A stretch of DNA of 64,000 bases from contig NC_082421.1 in NCBI RefSeq assembly GCF_004011695.2, positions 62,001 to 126,000 on the forward strand, given 5' to 3'. Positions within the stretch are counted from its first letter, which is position 1. Every line of letters starts with the position of its first letter. Of the stretch, positions 22,828 to 33,723 are shown piece by piece. Under the pieces are notes generated by a model. It was not told where the DNA came from. It did not search any database and was given only the letters and a program-made list of their open reading frames with translations. The stretch is from Ascochyta rabiei. Lineage: Eukaryota; Ascomycota; Dothideomycetes; Pleosporales; Didymellaceae. The translations under genes were made by a program, and so were the position numbers.

Positions 22828-24663
22828 TCATGGACAAATTGTAGTTAGTCGCACATAGCACTGCTTTGGCTTACTCGTAATGCCGGCAATCGAGCTATAG
22901 CTAGATAATTCGGGCGGACAATCGGACAGATGAAAATTCCAAACAATCAGCACCAGATAGAGGCGCAGTTCCACGTACGCCAGCCTCCTTCCCCAACAGG
23001 CTCTCGGTCCGAGACCAAAGGCAAGGGTTGGGCCAGCTGTGCTGTCAAAGACATGCTGATTCATAGCTTGGCTGTGAGGGTCTTGCGATGGGACCAGCCA
23101 TCGATCTGGACAGAAGGCCTGGGGATCATGGTTTTTCCAAGAGCGACCGTGGCCTGCGCCCTTGGCACTGGCAAGGTAGGTGGCACTGCGAAGGTGGTCG
23201 TCAACACGCATGGGCGGGCTGCGGATGCTTGGGCCCTGAGTTAGCATCAGCACAGTGGTGCCTTTGGGGATAGCGTGGCCGAGAATCTGCGTATCGACCA
23301 TGGCCTCGCGATCCAGGCCAGGCGTGGTTCCCCCGCAGCGGAGGATTTCCTCGATGACTGCATCGAGGTATGGGACGCGGAGTGCCAGAATCTCGTCGGC
23401 CGAGGGACTGCGGCGCTCCGTCTTTGCTGTCAGACAGGCGGTGTGCAGAGCAGCGCGCAGACGGTCCTGTACGGCGGCATGGTCGGCGAGATACTTGACC
23501 CCCCAGGCGACGGTGGTGCTCGTGGTATCATGGCCGCCGACGATGAAGCCAAACAGCTGCGTGCAGGGTCAGCAAGCATCATGATAAGCTCCACACTGTA
23601 TGCAACTTACCTCGCCGCGCATGGCCGATGAAAAGAAGTCGGTCCGCCGCCCTGCGTCGTTGGCCATTTTCTGCTCACGGAGCACCATATGGTCGACGGC
23701 ACTAGCGACGTCGGGCCGGCGAATCTGCCCCGCGGATTCGTCAGCCAACCCCACTGCGCCCCGCAAAGCCTTAAGCACGTAAGCGTCCCGGACTCTCCGC
23801 GCCTTCCGTAGGGCGGGCGTAAGCGAGAGTAGCGCCCACGTGAGTTTCATCGACAGGGTCCCCTGAACCTTTTCGACGGCCGCCACGAGCTCCAGCGTTG
23901 CTGCCACGACTTCGTCAGATGGGCCTTCCTGGAACGCGACCGGAGAGTCCCGTGCCTCATGCCGCCCACCAGTGCCGGCGAGCTCATCCACGACGTCCAT
24001 GGCATCCATGGCATCCATGGCATCCATGCTTGGCTGCAACGCGCTGTGTGGCCAGCTCGGCCCAAACGCGAAGCCGAAGACGGCATCCAGGGCTGCCTTG
24101 AATATATCATCACTGGCGTCAAAGGGCCGCCCGGCCGCAACACGGGCCTTGGTCTCCCAGAGCCGCACTAGCTGACAGGCCTGCGTGTAGATGTTGGGCG
24201 CCGCCACGTCTCGCAGGAAGCCGGGAGACATCAGGTCCTGCAGCAGCCGGCGGTGGCCTCGGAACTTGTCGTCCGTGCGCAGCATGATATGCGCGTCTGG
24301 GAGCGCTCCCTGAAGCAAATCGCCAAGGAGCTTGGATCGGTCAAACTCGCGGGGGCAGCGCCGCATCAGGATATCGCGTGCTTCTTCGTAATCTCCCACA
24401 ATGACGACGGGCGGCTTGAGCGGGAGGAAAATCTGCATCATGGGCGAGTCCAGCTGCTGAAGCTGACGCTCCACCCACTGCATCCAAGTGTCGTCCGTCC
24501 CGGCCAGCTCTCTCATCATGGCCAATCCATCTCCCAGAATGCTTTGCGCTGAATCTTGACGGTACGGGATTCCTGGAAGCGGTCTCGGGAGCAGCCATAG
24601 TCGAGTCAAATATAGCACAAATAGGATGCCCAAAATGGCCGAAACGAGAATCTGGTGCTCCAT
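22828..24663 (-). CDS. Cytochrome P450 monooxygenase, 593 aa
   Basis: Two exons: 24663-23611 and 23556-22828. An N-terminal membrane anchor (ILVSAILGILFVLYLTRLW) and proline-rich hinge (PRPLPGIPY) are followed by the I-helix FGFIVGGHDTT, the ExxR motif in VIEEILR, and the heme-binding FGLGPRACWGRRLA with its axial Cys. All core motifs are intact. It is longer than the usual 500-540 residues, partly because of an inserted segment containing a three-fold Met-Asp-Ala repeat. As a cluster member it probably oxidises the polyketide-amino acid product; ring expansion is one possibility known for related clusters. The ATG at 24663 is chosen because it directly precedes the membrane anchor. Confidence 0.92.
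24001..24027. repeat. In-frame 9-base minisatellite in the P450 gene
   Basis: Three perfect copies of GGCATCCAT on the plus strand encode repeated Met-Asp-Ala on the minus strand. The repeat is in frame, so copy-number change would alter protein length without frameshift. It lies between predicted helices, away from the heme motifs. Confidence 0.9.
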
Positions 24664-25058
24664 TTTATTGCTGAAAGTTCGTTTGTTGGTTGGAGAAGTC
24701 TGTTGCAGACGCTGGATGCAAATCAATAGAAATTTCGTTTGATCAATCCCTAGCTTCGTCGCAGAGACGGGCTTTTAACACCAAACATGCTTGCCCACTA
24801 GGCTTAGTGCGATTGGCCGATGCTCCAGTGATAAATAGGTAGATATCTCTGCGCTTCTCCAACTCTCGGCACTTCTCTGACTCATATTAGCCCACACCAC
24901 GGCTGTGGTATGAAATGACTAGGATAGACCTAATGTGGTCGCAGCAACCCACTTGCAAACATCGTCAACCAACTAACGTGTTCACAACAATCGTTTTATA
25001 CATACTAATACAAAAGGAAAGAACAGCACTCAGCGCAACTTTCCCCGTACACCGATAA
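24664..25058. promoter_or_regulatory. Divergent promoter region of the P450 and fucosidase genes
   Basis: About 395 bases separate the two divergent start codons. No repeat or obvious operator is seen. A GATAAATAGG stretch near 24830 is a weak TATA-like candidate. Confidence 0.4.
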
Positions 25059-27678
25059 TTGCTTCTCAATTGCGCCAACATGGCATTCGCTGCCGTAGCA
25101 TCGTCGTGTACAGACACCCGTAGCTTGCGTAGCAAGTCGTTTCTGCTCCTGCTGTGGTGCGTGGTGCATGCAATACTAATCACCTCCACCTGCAGCTTGG
25201 AACTTAGGTCTGAGGACTTCCAGCTGGTAATCGACCCCAAAAAGAGCCCTGGGGTTACCGGCGGTGCCCTTTCCCATCCTGTCGACATATCTCACCTACG
25301 GAACAATAGAGCTTTCTCCCTTTTCCCTCGCGACGCAGACTTCGACGGCAATGGCGCTGGCTATCCAGCCCAGTATCTTCCGCCAGAGAAGCTGTCATAT
25401 GGAGGCTTGGATTTCATCTTTCCTCAATATGATCCCAGCGGTGGACGTGACAACGTTCTTGCTCAAGGGCAAGTCCTTAACATATCTCAAGGAAACTACC
25501 TCGCCATTCATATGCTTCTTGCCGCGGAAGACTCTGTGGCAACTGGCACTGTCACCGCAAACTACGCAGATGGCTCAACCGCGACGTCTAGCTTAATTGC
25601 GTTTCCATGGTGGTCCTGGTCTTCGGCCTTTTCGCCGTGGCATTATGCGGGCGATCTCGTCTTCCCATTTCATTTCACCAACGCGACCATCGACTTCAAC
25701 CAATCAGCCATCTATCGCACCGTCAGTTGGCTCGATAGCACAAAGGAACTGGCTCAACTACGATTGCCTAACGTTACTTTTGGAGCGGCGAATGGCCCGG
25801 GCGGTGCCACGCAAAACACGAGGCTTCACATATTTGCCGTATCCCTGGTCCCCGCGAACAAATCCACAGACATCTTGCTCCAGGTGCAGCTAGCTAGGAG
25901 TACAAACGCTTGGTTTGCAGGGACGGACGTTCAGATATTCGAGGCAATCATTATCAACACGGGCGCGGAATGGGTTCTCCCTGAGCATGATGTGCTAGTG
26001 ACCATCGAAGACGAAGCTGCTAGCTCCAGGACTGTCCGTCCAGCACATATCAAGCGACTTCGCCCAGGCGACGAGGCAAGAGTACGCATCGGCGTGACCA
26101 GTACGGGGGCGAAAGCAGCTCGAACGGCAACGCTCACCATCTCCGGCAAAAACATGCCTAGCACGCACTATGCCTTCGACGCTCACTTCGGCATAATGGA
26201 CTACGAACCGACGGACGCCAGCATCTACTCGCACGAATCACCGCCATGGTTCAACGACGGCAAATTTGGTATTTTCATTCACTGGGGCCCGTATTCCGTT
26301 CCCGCGTGGGGCAACGCGGGTAACAATGAGTCCTTTGCCGAATGGTATTGGTGGTGGATGAACTCTGGACCCAACAGCACACGAGAGCGAACGTACGAAT
26401 ATCATCTCGAAACATACGGTCAAAAGGTGACCTTTGACGACTTTATCGCAAACTTTACTGCTTCGGCGTACGACCCTAAGGCATGGGTTGACTTGTTTGC
26501 TGATGCAGGGGCAAATTACTTTGTCCTGAGTGCTAAGCAACATGATGGCTACGCACTCTTCGACCTGCCTGCCAATATCAGTCTTAGGACTAGTGTTGCA
26601 CAAGTTCCTCACCGCAACCTTGTGCAGGAATTGTATGATGCTGCTGATACATACCAGCCGCATTTGCATAAAGGCGCATACTATAGCCTGCCGGAATGGT
26701 TCCATCCTGACTATCACGGCTTTGGAGAATGGCCCGGGGGTAATGCCACTAATCCCTACACAAACCAGACAGAGCCATACCTCGGATATGTGCCTCTCAC
26801 AGACTATATAGCCGAAAAGGTAAGCGTACATGCTCTACGTGCTTTCTGGCGCTAATTCGATGTACAGGTGTTACCAGAGATGCGGATATTGGCCGAAATG
26901 AGCACCGACCTCGTTTGGTGTGACATTGGAGGACCCAACCTCACAACCCAATTCGCGTCCGAATACTTTAACAATGCGAGGAGGCAAGGCCGGCAGGTCT
27001 CCATTAACAACCGATGCGGCATCGAGGGCGATTTCGACACAGCCACCTACGCGACTTTACAGCGTAACCGCAAATGGGAGCGGACGGCGAGTCTGGACCC
27101 ATTTAGCTATGGCTACAATCGCGCAACACCTGACGACGCTTACATGAAGCCACAAGTTATTGTAACGAGGTTGATCGAAGCTGTATCGATGAACGGAAAT
27201 TTCCTTCTTAACGTGGGCCCGACAGCAGAAGGTATGTGTGCACACGGCAAATAATTCCGCCATTTCCGTTGGAAATCATGACAAGAAAGAGGTATCACTC
27301 ACTAGTCCCACAGGTGTTATACCCGCCATCCAACAACACAACCTCCGCGTCGCAGGCTCATGGATCAAATCCCACGCTGAAGCTATCTTCAACACAACTT
27401 TCTGGTCCATAGCCTCGTCCGATGACTCCAACCCCGACATCCGTTTCACACAGACGCTCGACGCTTTTTACATCTTCGCCATGACTAAACCAAATGCTAC
27501 GCTCAGTGTCCACGCGCCTGTGCCATATAGACAGGGCGATAACGTAACTGTAGTAGGCGGCAAGCAAGCTGGTGTCGATGTGCCTAGTACCTTAGTAAAT
27601 GGGGTGCTGAGGCTGGATATTAGTGATGAGGTACGGGAGGGGGATGAGTTTGTCTGGGTGTTTAAGGTTGCGTTTTAG
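25059..27678 (+). CDS. Secreted alpha-L-fucosidase, GH29 family, 829 aa
   Basis: Three exons: 25059-26819, 26868-27231, 27314-27678, in frame. A hydrophobic N-terminal stretch (SFLLLLWCVVHAILITS) suggests a signal peptide. A second ATG at 25080 is an equally good start. The first ~370 residues form a beta-rich accessory region with several N-glycosylation sequons. The GH29 barrel starts at HESPPWFNDGKFGIFIHWGPYSVPAW and includes SAKQHDGYALFD and TDLVWCDIGGPN. The Asp in the last motif matches the family's catalytic nucleophile position. NGNFLLNVGPTAEG is the conserved GH29 barrel end. It likely removes fucose from plant or fungal glycans outside the cell. It borders the metabolite cluster and is probably not part of it. 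Confidence 0.9.
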
Positions 27679-27796
27679 TGTAACGCGTTCCACCAGTACC
27701 GTGTCCGTGCACCGAACACCCATGTGAAGATCGGCCTTAGCGGATCTTGGGGTGGTACCTACTCGTGCACGAGTGGGTCCAACGTACGCTGGCAAA

Positions 27797-28292
27797 AGGG
27801 TAGGGGGTATCCCAGGGTAGGGTAGGGGTAGGGTTCGGCCCGCACGGATCTTGAATAGGGGTGGGATGGGGGCACCTCTAGCGTGGGGTAGGGGTAGGGA
27901 TTGTAGGGTGTAAAGCACCGGTCCCTCAAAGGATTCTTGCCCCGACTTATATCCGACTCGGTGCCTTTACATCCCGTTTCCGTCCCGCATCCTGGTCAGC
28001 ACCTTCTAATCTTTACTGTACTTAAAGGTATAAAGGCATAAGAAGAATTAGTCTTAGATAATTAGTTAACTTAGTTTTTAAGTATCCTTTGTACAAGACC
28101 TATAGGAATAGAAGAATCTCTATGTTATCTATCCCAGTGCTCCTATACATCATTTAAACGCGCTTTTCTTGTTCTACATTCGCGCAGTAAAAAGTTAGCT
28201 GTTTTAGTTTAAGAGTTAGACACGGACCCCTACCCCTACCCTACCTCTACCCCTACCCCTACCCCCTTGTGGACCCTACCCAACCCCAACCC
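27797..28292. repeat. Inverted G-rich / C-rich arms (GGGGTA-type repeats)
   Basis: A G-rich arm at about 27797-27900 contains runs such as GGGTAGGGTAGGGGTAGGG. A C-rich arm at about 28226-28292 has the complementary (CCCCTA)n composition. They are in inverted orientation about 330 bases apart, with AT-rich sequence between. The G-rich strand of each arm meets the simple G-quadruplex rule (four G3+ runs with short loops). It may be the ends of an unnamed element or a telomere-like insertion. No gene is seen here. Confidence 0.6.
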
Positions 28293-28759
28293 TTTCACCA
28301 CCGTAGTCCAATGTCTAAGGCAGTAGGGTGTTTTAGCACGATTGGTAGATTAATGTAACAACACAATAGTTGAGAAGCACAGTAGTAGTCCTTACATTAA
28401 TACGAAGTTGAACACAATAAACTGTACTATGGTATCCGGCGAAAGTAGAGTCTCATGGTCAGTGCAATGTGGAGGAAAAGCAGATGCTTGGCTTTCCACC
28501 AATTAGCAGACATGTTTTCCCTTTGTTATCTGCAAAAGCGTCTGTGCGCGTTTGTTTTAAACATCGATAGGCGTTTCTGCACATAGTAAGAGCTCATTGT
28601 GCCATGGCGCTAGCCTGTTACGGCGCTTATCTAGATTGCCAATCTGATTGCGCCAAGCTGCTACAGTACCCGTGCGCGAAACGAGCTACCGGTAGTTCGC
28701 GGGTGAAGCTACCCCACCATGTAACTATCCTAAATTCAACCTAATACAACTCCATCACC
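28293..28759. other. AT-rich spacer before the second pogo relic
   Basis: No gene seen. The segment probably includes the 5' terminal region of the transposon that follows. I could not fix its inverted repeat. Confidence 0.35.
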
Positions 28760-30060
28760 ATGGATCCGATTTAAGAAGCAATTCAATGTTTGGAATTGCG
28801 TGAAGCTAGAGATAATTTCTTGTACCGCGAAGTCGCAAAAAGGCTTAAGGTCAACTGAACAACGCTGTCGCGGAGGCACAGAGGTGTGCAGCGCAATCAT
28901 CGCGCCTAGGCACAACAGCAGCTTATACTCAGCCCACAACAAGAGGACCTTGTTAAATACATAGAAAGATGCAAAAGAGACGGCTTACCACCCATTAGAA
29001 GCATGCTGCAAAATTTTGCCACTGCGGTTGCGGAGTGGGAGGTCTCCGACAGCTGGATTACTCGGTTTCTACATCGCCATGCCGACAAGTTCACCACCAA
29101 ATGGAGCGCTGGGATCGATCCTGAGCGCTATTTAGCTGACAGCCAGCGCAAGTACGAGCTATACTTCAACCTACTTCATTCTAAGATACGTAAGCACGGC
29201 GTTAACGAGTGCAATACCCACAATACGGATAAGAAAGGCTTCTTTATCGGCATTACAATCCGCGCTTAAAGGATCGTTTTTAATGCAGTCTAGGAGTCAA
29301 AGAACGCACCGCAGCAATCAGGGATGGAAATAAAGAATGGGTAACGCTGCTAGCTTGCGTATGCGCTTCTGGAGAGTCATTACTACCCGCTCTCATCTAT
29401 CAGGGCACCTCTGGGATTCAATCAAGCTGGGTTGACGACCTTGTGGCCGAACAACACCAGGGTTTCGTCTCCCACTCGGCGATAGGATGGTTAAACAATG
29501 ATAAAGGGCTTGCCTGGCTTCAGCAGGTATTCGATCGCTATACAGTAGCCAAAGCTCGCCGTTAATAGCGGCTTCTGATCCTTAACAGCCACGGCAGCCA
29601 CCTCACGCCCAAAATTTTAGAGGATTGCGACGCCAATCGTATCCTCCTTATGGTCCTTCCACCTTATTCAACTCACAGCTTGCAGCCGCTTGACGTCGTG
29701 CTCTTTGCGCCGCTTTCAAGGCACCCTACAAGACTAATCAGTACTAGTCAATGCGTAGGGAGGAGAGTCTTACTAGTGTTGATATTTGAGGCTGTCTCTC
29801 CTGGCTCGCACGACGCACATTCTCCGGGCTGTTCATTCTTTCTCTTATCACCGGAGTGCTTGCCTGCAGGTACTGGTTCTGCTGGTTCTAAAGCTGGATA
29901 AATGGCATCATCTCTGACCACTGGACCATTTTACAGCAATAGCTGCCAATTGTTCAACATCTATACGTACCTGATACCAAGTACCGTCTTAAATAGTGTC
30001 TTGAGAACTTATTAGTCTCTTAGCTTCTCGAGAATGCACCAGTTGTGAGGTGGAAGAGAA
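28760..30060 (+). pseudogene. Decayed pogo-type transposase (HTH_psq / CENP-B HTH / DDE_1)
   Basis: The frame opens MDPI-stop-EAIQCLELREARDNF, a psq-type helix-turn-helix start. It continues through a CENP-B-like region (VAEWEVSDSWITRFLHRHADKF) and into the DDE_1 domain (DKKGFFIGITIRA, then VTLLACVCASGESLLPALIYQG). The segment LILNSHGSHLTPKILEDCDANRILL retains most of the second catalytic block, but the Asp is Asn. Several stop codons and frame changes (for example near 28773, 29268 and 29563) abolish the protein. The C-terminal region degrades after about 29750. It is less mutated than the relic at the left edge and is a different transposon family member. Confidence 0.85.
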
Positions 30061-30689
30061 ATAACATTGTTAGAAGCATTGAAAGCCCTTTTATTTAGTG
30101 ATCTTAACTAGACTGGCTAGGTTATTACATGCGCTACGCAGTGGCATCTTAAGTCCTTATAGGGGTTGATGGCCCTATGCAGCATGGCGCACATAGTCTG
30201 TACGTTAGTAGGGATGTGAATACACAGTTATCTGCAGGGCTCCGTTCAACAGTATATAGACAGACGCAGAAAGTCATCCTATGTAATGTTTGCTTCTTAG
30301 TCTCAAATTTGTTACCACTCCATTTGGCAACCTTATAGTCAACGAATTGTCAACAACGGAGGGCTCAGCTCAGAAAGGCATGCATCTGCGTTGGATAGCA
30401 GTGGGAATTATAAACAAGTAAAGGGTTACATATTCTTCATTTTCCTCCAAGCTCATCCATTTCACGTACCTGTGCGGTTCCTTCTTTCTAGTATACATGT
30501 TTTATTGATGTCGTAACTATTATGCATCCTTAACGACTTTGCGCTTGCCTGCTCCTGCCTCGCGTGGTGGTGACTTTATTTAATTATGAGAGAGCTGTCT
30601 TGATAAGCTCCGGCGCTTAGTAGATGGCCACGGTTAACAGCGCCGCGCGACGCACAGTGCCTTTCAGCTTTCTGTGCCTAAAGTTAGGC
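30061..30689. other. Intergenic, no gene recognised
   Basis: AT-moderate sequence with no supported gene or clear repeat. Confidence 0.3.
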
Positions 30690-31328
30690 CTGCAGTTTGT
30701 CAAGGGCGATTAAATAAGGGTCAGTGTCTTTAGCAAGCTCTAGGAGGATAGATGGGAAGAAGTAACCGAACTCTTTAACAACAGCCGAGTCAGGAAAGAA
30801 TGTGCCGCCGCCAGGCCAGTTAGGCAAGAGTTTACCCTTGCAATCTTAACGAACCATGCAGATGGACAAAATATCTGTGCTGGACAGGTTTCCTACAACT
30901 AGATACTTGGGAAACTATTTGGCGTACACAGGTAGTTGTATAACAGCAAGACCGATAGACACAATAAAGCCAGTTACGACTTTGCCCAGGTGCATGCAGT
31001 AGGCGAAGCTCAGTTAGTAGCGGATATCAAGAAGGTTTCGTCCACCTCTAACTCTGTAGAAGTGCCGGAATCGCTGCTCTTCGTACATCAGGCGGGGGAC
31101 ATCTTCACCAAGTTCGCAGTCTTCCGTCAGATCCATGACGTGCCAGGCAGAGCGGGCACTGCTGACACGGACAACCACCGCGCTGTTCTGCTTAGGTCGG
31201 TCTTGTAGTGTAGCATCCTCTTCGGGCTCGTCTGTAGGCTCTTTGTCGGAGTCTCCTGTGAGTATAGGCGACTCGCCCCGCCACATTTCGCTCAAGTTGA
31301 CGGAGATGGGAGAGCTGGGGGCCTGCAA
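30690..31328 (-). pseudogene. Degraded unrecognised coding frame
   Basis: From 31328 downwards an open frame of 104 codons is followed, after a stop, by the same frame with coherent composition (LSFAYCMHLGKVVTGFIVSIGLAVIQLP, then FPKYLVVGNLSSTDILS, then LLPNWPGGGTFFPDSAVVKEF). It is interrupted by TAG and TAA codons. The continuity across single stops suggests a once-coding sequence rather than chance. I do not recognise the family. Nearby transposon relics make a repeat-derived origin plausible. Confidence 0.4.
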
Positions 31329-31712
31329 AGTTGAAGTTGGTAGCGCACTCGATATACCTGTGTCAAGAGAACCTGCCTAGTTGTAGGCGACGCCAGCCTG
31401 CTCGTCGGGGTCGCTGTTCATCTTGCTGGTGGGGGTGCAATGATGGGCGTTGTGTGTAAGAGTTAAAGGTCAGACGTGAAGCTGGGAGCCACCATAAGCA
31501 GCGACAGCCTTAAGGGAGAATAGTGACTGATGAATTGCTGCTTATGGAGAAACGCTGAAGTCCTCGCACGATTGATGAGCTGGCCAAGCGACTGCTGCTG
31601 CTGCCGCGTACGTCGCACGTGTCGAAATAGACGTTAGGTTACTGCTGAGCATGCGGCCAACTTTTGCGATCTCAGAAGATGTGATAAGTATACAGCCGTC
31701 CTCCTCCCTTCT

Positions 31713-32187
31713 TTACCTGTGGCCGTCATCCTCACTGCCTGTTCTCATCATCGGACTTGTCTGCATCAGTCTTGTCCTCTGCATTAGGCTTAAGAACAGG
31801 CTTCTTCTGCATACGTCCTGCAGATACAAACGGCGCGCTAGAGTACTTGCGCCACAGCCCAATCCAGGCTTGGAGGAAGGTATCGCCATGGGCCTTTGTC
31901 CTATCAAAAGGCATCTTAGCCTGTGGTTGTTAGTATGCGGGCAGGAAGAAGGCGGCTGTAGAACGTACGTCTATAAGCTACTTCACATAATCCAGCTGCC
32001 TCTGTGCCTCGTCCTCAGACACGTAGTTAGGAAAGCAGATTGCGGCGTACCGGCGGTTAGCGGGTAACAGGGCGAGCCTAGAGAGAGCCTTGGCGTGGGA
32101 GATACAAAGAGGGTAACGCGAGGGAGTGGCAGGGTTAGAAGGCGCGATGGAGTTCAAGGGCAAACCGACGCAGGAAGCGGCTGACAA
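31713..32187 (-). pseudogene. Degraded unrecognised coding frame
   Basis: A 69-codon frame (ending EDEAQRQLDYVK) is followed by interrupted segments, including one rich in Lys and Asp (KPNAEDKTDADKSDDENRQ). Stops and frame changes separate them. No domain is recognised. It may be a 3' extension of the same relic as the frame at 30690-31328, or separate debris. Confidence 0.3.
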
Positions 32188-32437
32188 CGTCGCCTAAATA
32201 GTCAGGCTTTCTTAAGCTCTAGGCGAGAGGCAATGACGCAGTGTAAATGCACGAAGCCCGCAACAGCAGCTGCAGAACCAGCAGCGGCCTAGTGCGTGGA
32301 TTGTGAGGAATGTGTAGGTTGTAGGAATTGTAAGAATGGTGAGAGTTGTAAGGATGGTGGCGGGGATTGTGAGGATAGAAGGTGAGGTGGGTTGGACTGA
32401 GGCGGGGCTTGGAGCTTGGAGCTTATTGTGGTAGAGC

Positions 32438-33037
32438 TTAGCAGCAACCAATCTTGGAGTATTTGTCAGAGGTGAGGATCTCGGCGTGGCCGGTCTGGCC
32501 CTCGTACGCCCAGCCTTCGGACATGGTGGAGCAAACACCGTCGAGGCCGGGGAGAGTGGGGATCTCGCAGAGCCATCCGCCAACGAAGATGGACAGGAAG
32601 GACTCCATGGTGTGCTTACCAGGAGCGAGAACTTGACCGTAGGTGCCGGGGTTAAGCTTGTGCGTCATGACACCAGCGCTCGTGGTTACACAGTTCAACG
32701 CGTTTATCTCGAGCTCGGCGGAGCTCGCAAGCTCCTTCAGGCCCAACTTCGCGCGCCACTTGGAGATGATGCCGATGTAGGTATCACCACCGGAAGGAGG
32801 AGGAACGGACGCAGATGGGGCGGCGGCAGTAGCGGTAGGAGCCTCGCTGGTTGGCGCAGGGGGTGCAACGTAAATGGACGTGCTGGTAGGCTTGACGGGC
32901 TCGTAGACGGTGTGGACAGCGGTCTCAACGAGTACGTGGACATTCTTGACCTCCTTGTGCTGGTATTGACCGTAGGAGGGATGAGCGAGAGCAGAGCCAA
33001 CAAGAGCAGCAACGGAGAGAGCGACAACGGAACGCAT
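32438..33037 (-). CDS. Small secreted protein with a divergent CAP/SCP-like domain, 199 aa
   Basis: Single exon with a clear signal peptide (MRSVVALSVAALVGSALA). A low-complexity Pro/Ala/Ser/Thr linker spans residues ~50-85. The C-terminal ~110 residues hold four or more Cys. The end GHAEILTSDKYSKIGCC resembles the CAP-domain signature (GHYTQ.VW....VGC), and SKWRAKLGLKELASSAELEINALNC resembles the opening CAP helix. The family's metal-binding His set is not clearly conserved. It is presumably exported and could be a cell-wall or host-interface protein; that is inference. A TATAAAT sequence lies at 33276-33282 on the coding strand. This is one of few intact genes in a repeat-rich stretch. Confidence 0.75.
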   Translation of the reverse strand: MRSVVALSVAALVGSALAHPSYGQYQHKEVKNVHVLVETAVHTVYEPVKPTSTSIYVAPPAPTSEAPTATAAAPSASVPPPSGGDTYIGIISKWRAKLGLKELASSAELEINALNCVTTSAGVMTHKLNPGTYGQVLAPGKHTMESFLSIFVGGWLCEIPTLPGLDGVCSTMSEGWAYEGQTGHAEILTSDKYSKIGCC

Positions 33038-33723
33038 CTTAATAGTTGTTGGTTTGACTTGGTGAGTGATAGAGTCTGGACTGAGTATGGACAGGTAGGT
33101 TTGACGGAACAGTTTTCTGGTTTGTAGATTACTAAAAGAACAAGTTGATGTTGAAGGGCGGTAGAGAACGTGGTGTTAAAGATTGACTGTGTAGTAAGTA
33201 AATGGATGGATGTTAAAACTAGGGAGTCGCAGACCTGGGGTAAAGAAGGTCTTGATAGACAAGGGAATAGACTGCATTTATACAGTACAATGCCGCACTA
33301 ACAAGGAAACAAGCGCTGTGCAGCGGACATAGGCTGCGAAATAAAAGCGAGCGCCATTGTAGCCTACCACTGATGTCCCACTGTTACTTTGTGAAGTGTT
33401 TTTGTTGCATTCTAGTAGCTTATTACTAAATTGCATGGTCTCCTGCCTACAGTACCCTCTTTTACCTTTGCTTAAGCTTTTTCTTACTAGTCTACGTCGC
33501 CTCCACGCTAAAACGTTTTCAGTTATTTTTTTTCAAGTATTTATATCCGCAGTTTTGACGATTACTCCTAAGTATCTTGACTGCTAACCTGCCTGTTTAA
33601 CGCAACTTGTCGCTTAACTTAAATCTACTTTTATCTTCAGCTTTGGCAGTTGACTTAAGCCGCGACTTGTATCTGCACTAGCCTACGCCACTAGCGACAT
33701 TATAAGGACGCGCCCCGCCAACA
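33038..33723. other. Promoter of the CAP-like gene and AT-rich border
   Basis: The first ~250 bases hold the CAP-like gene's leader and TATA candidate. Beyond about 33390 the sequence becomes AT-rich and leads into the RIP-damaged chitinase. No further gene seen. Confidence 0.35.
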
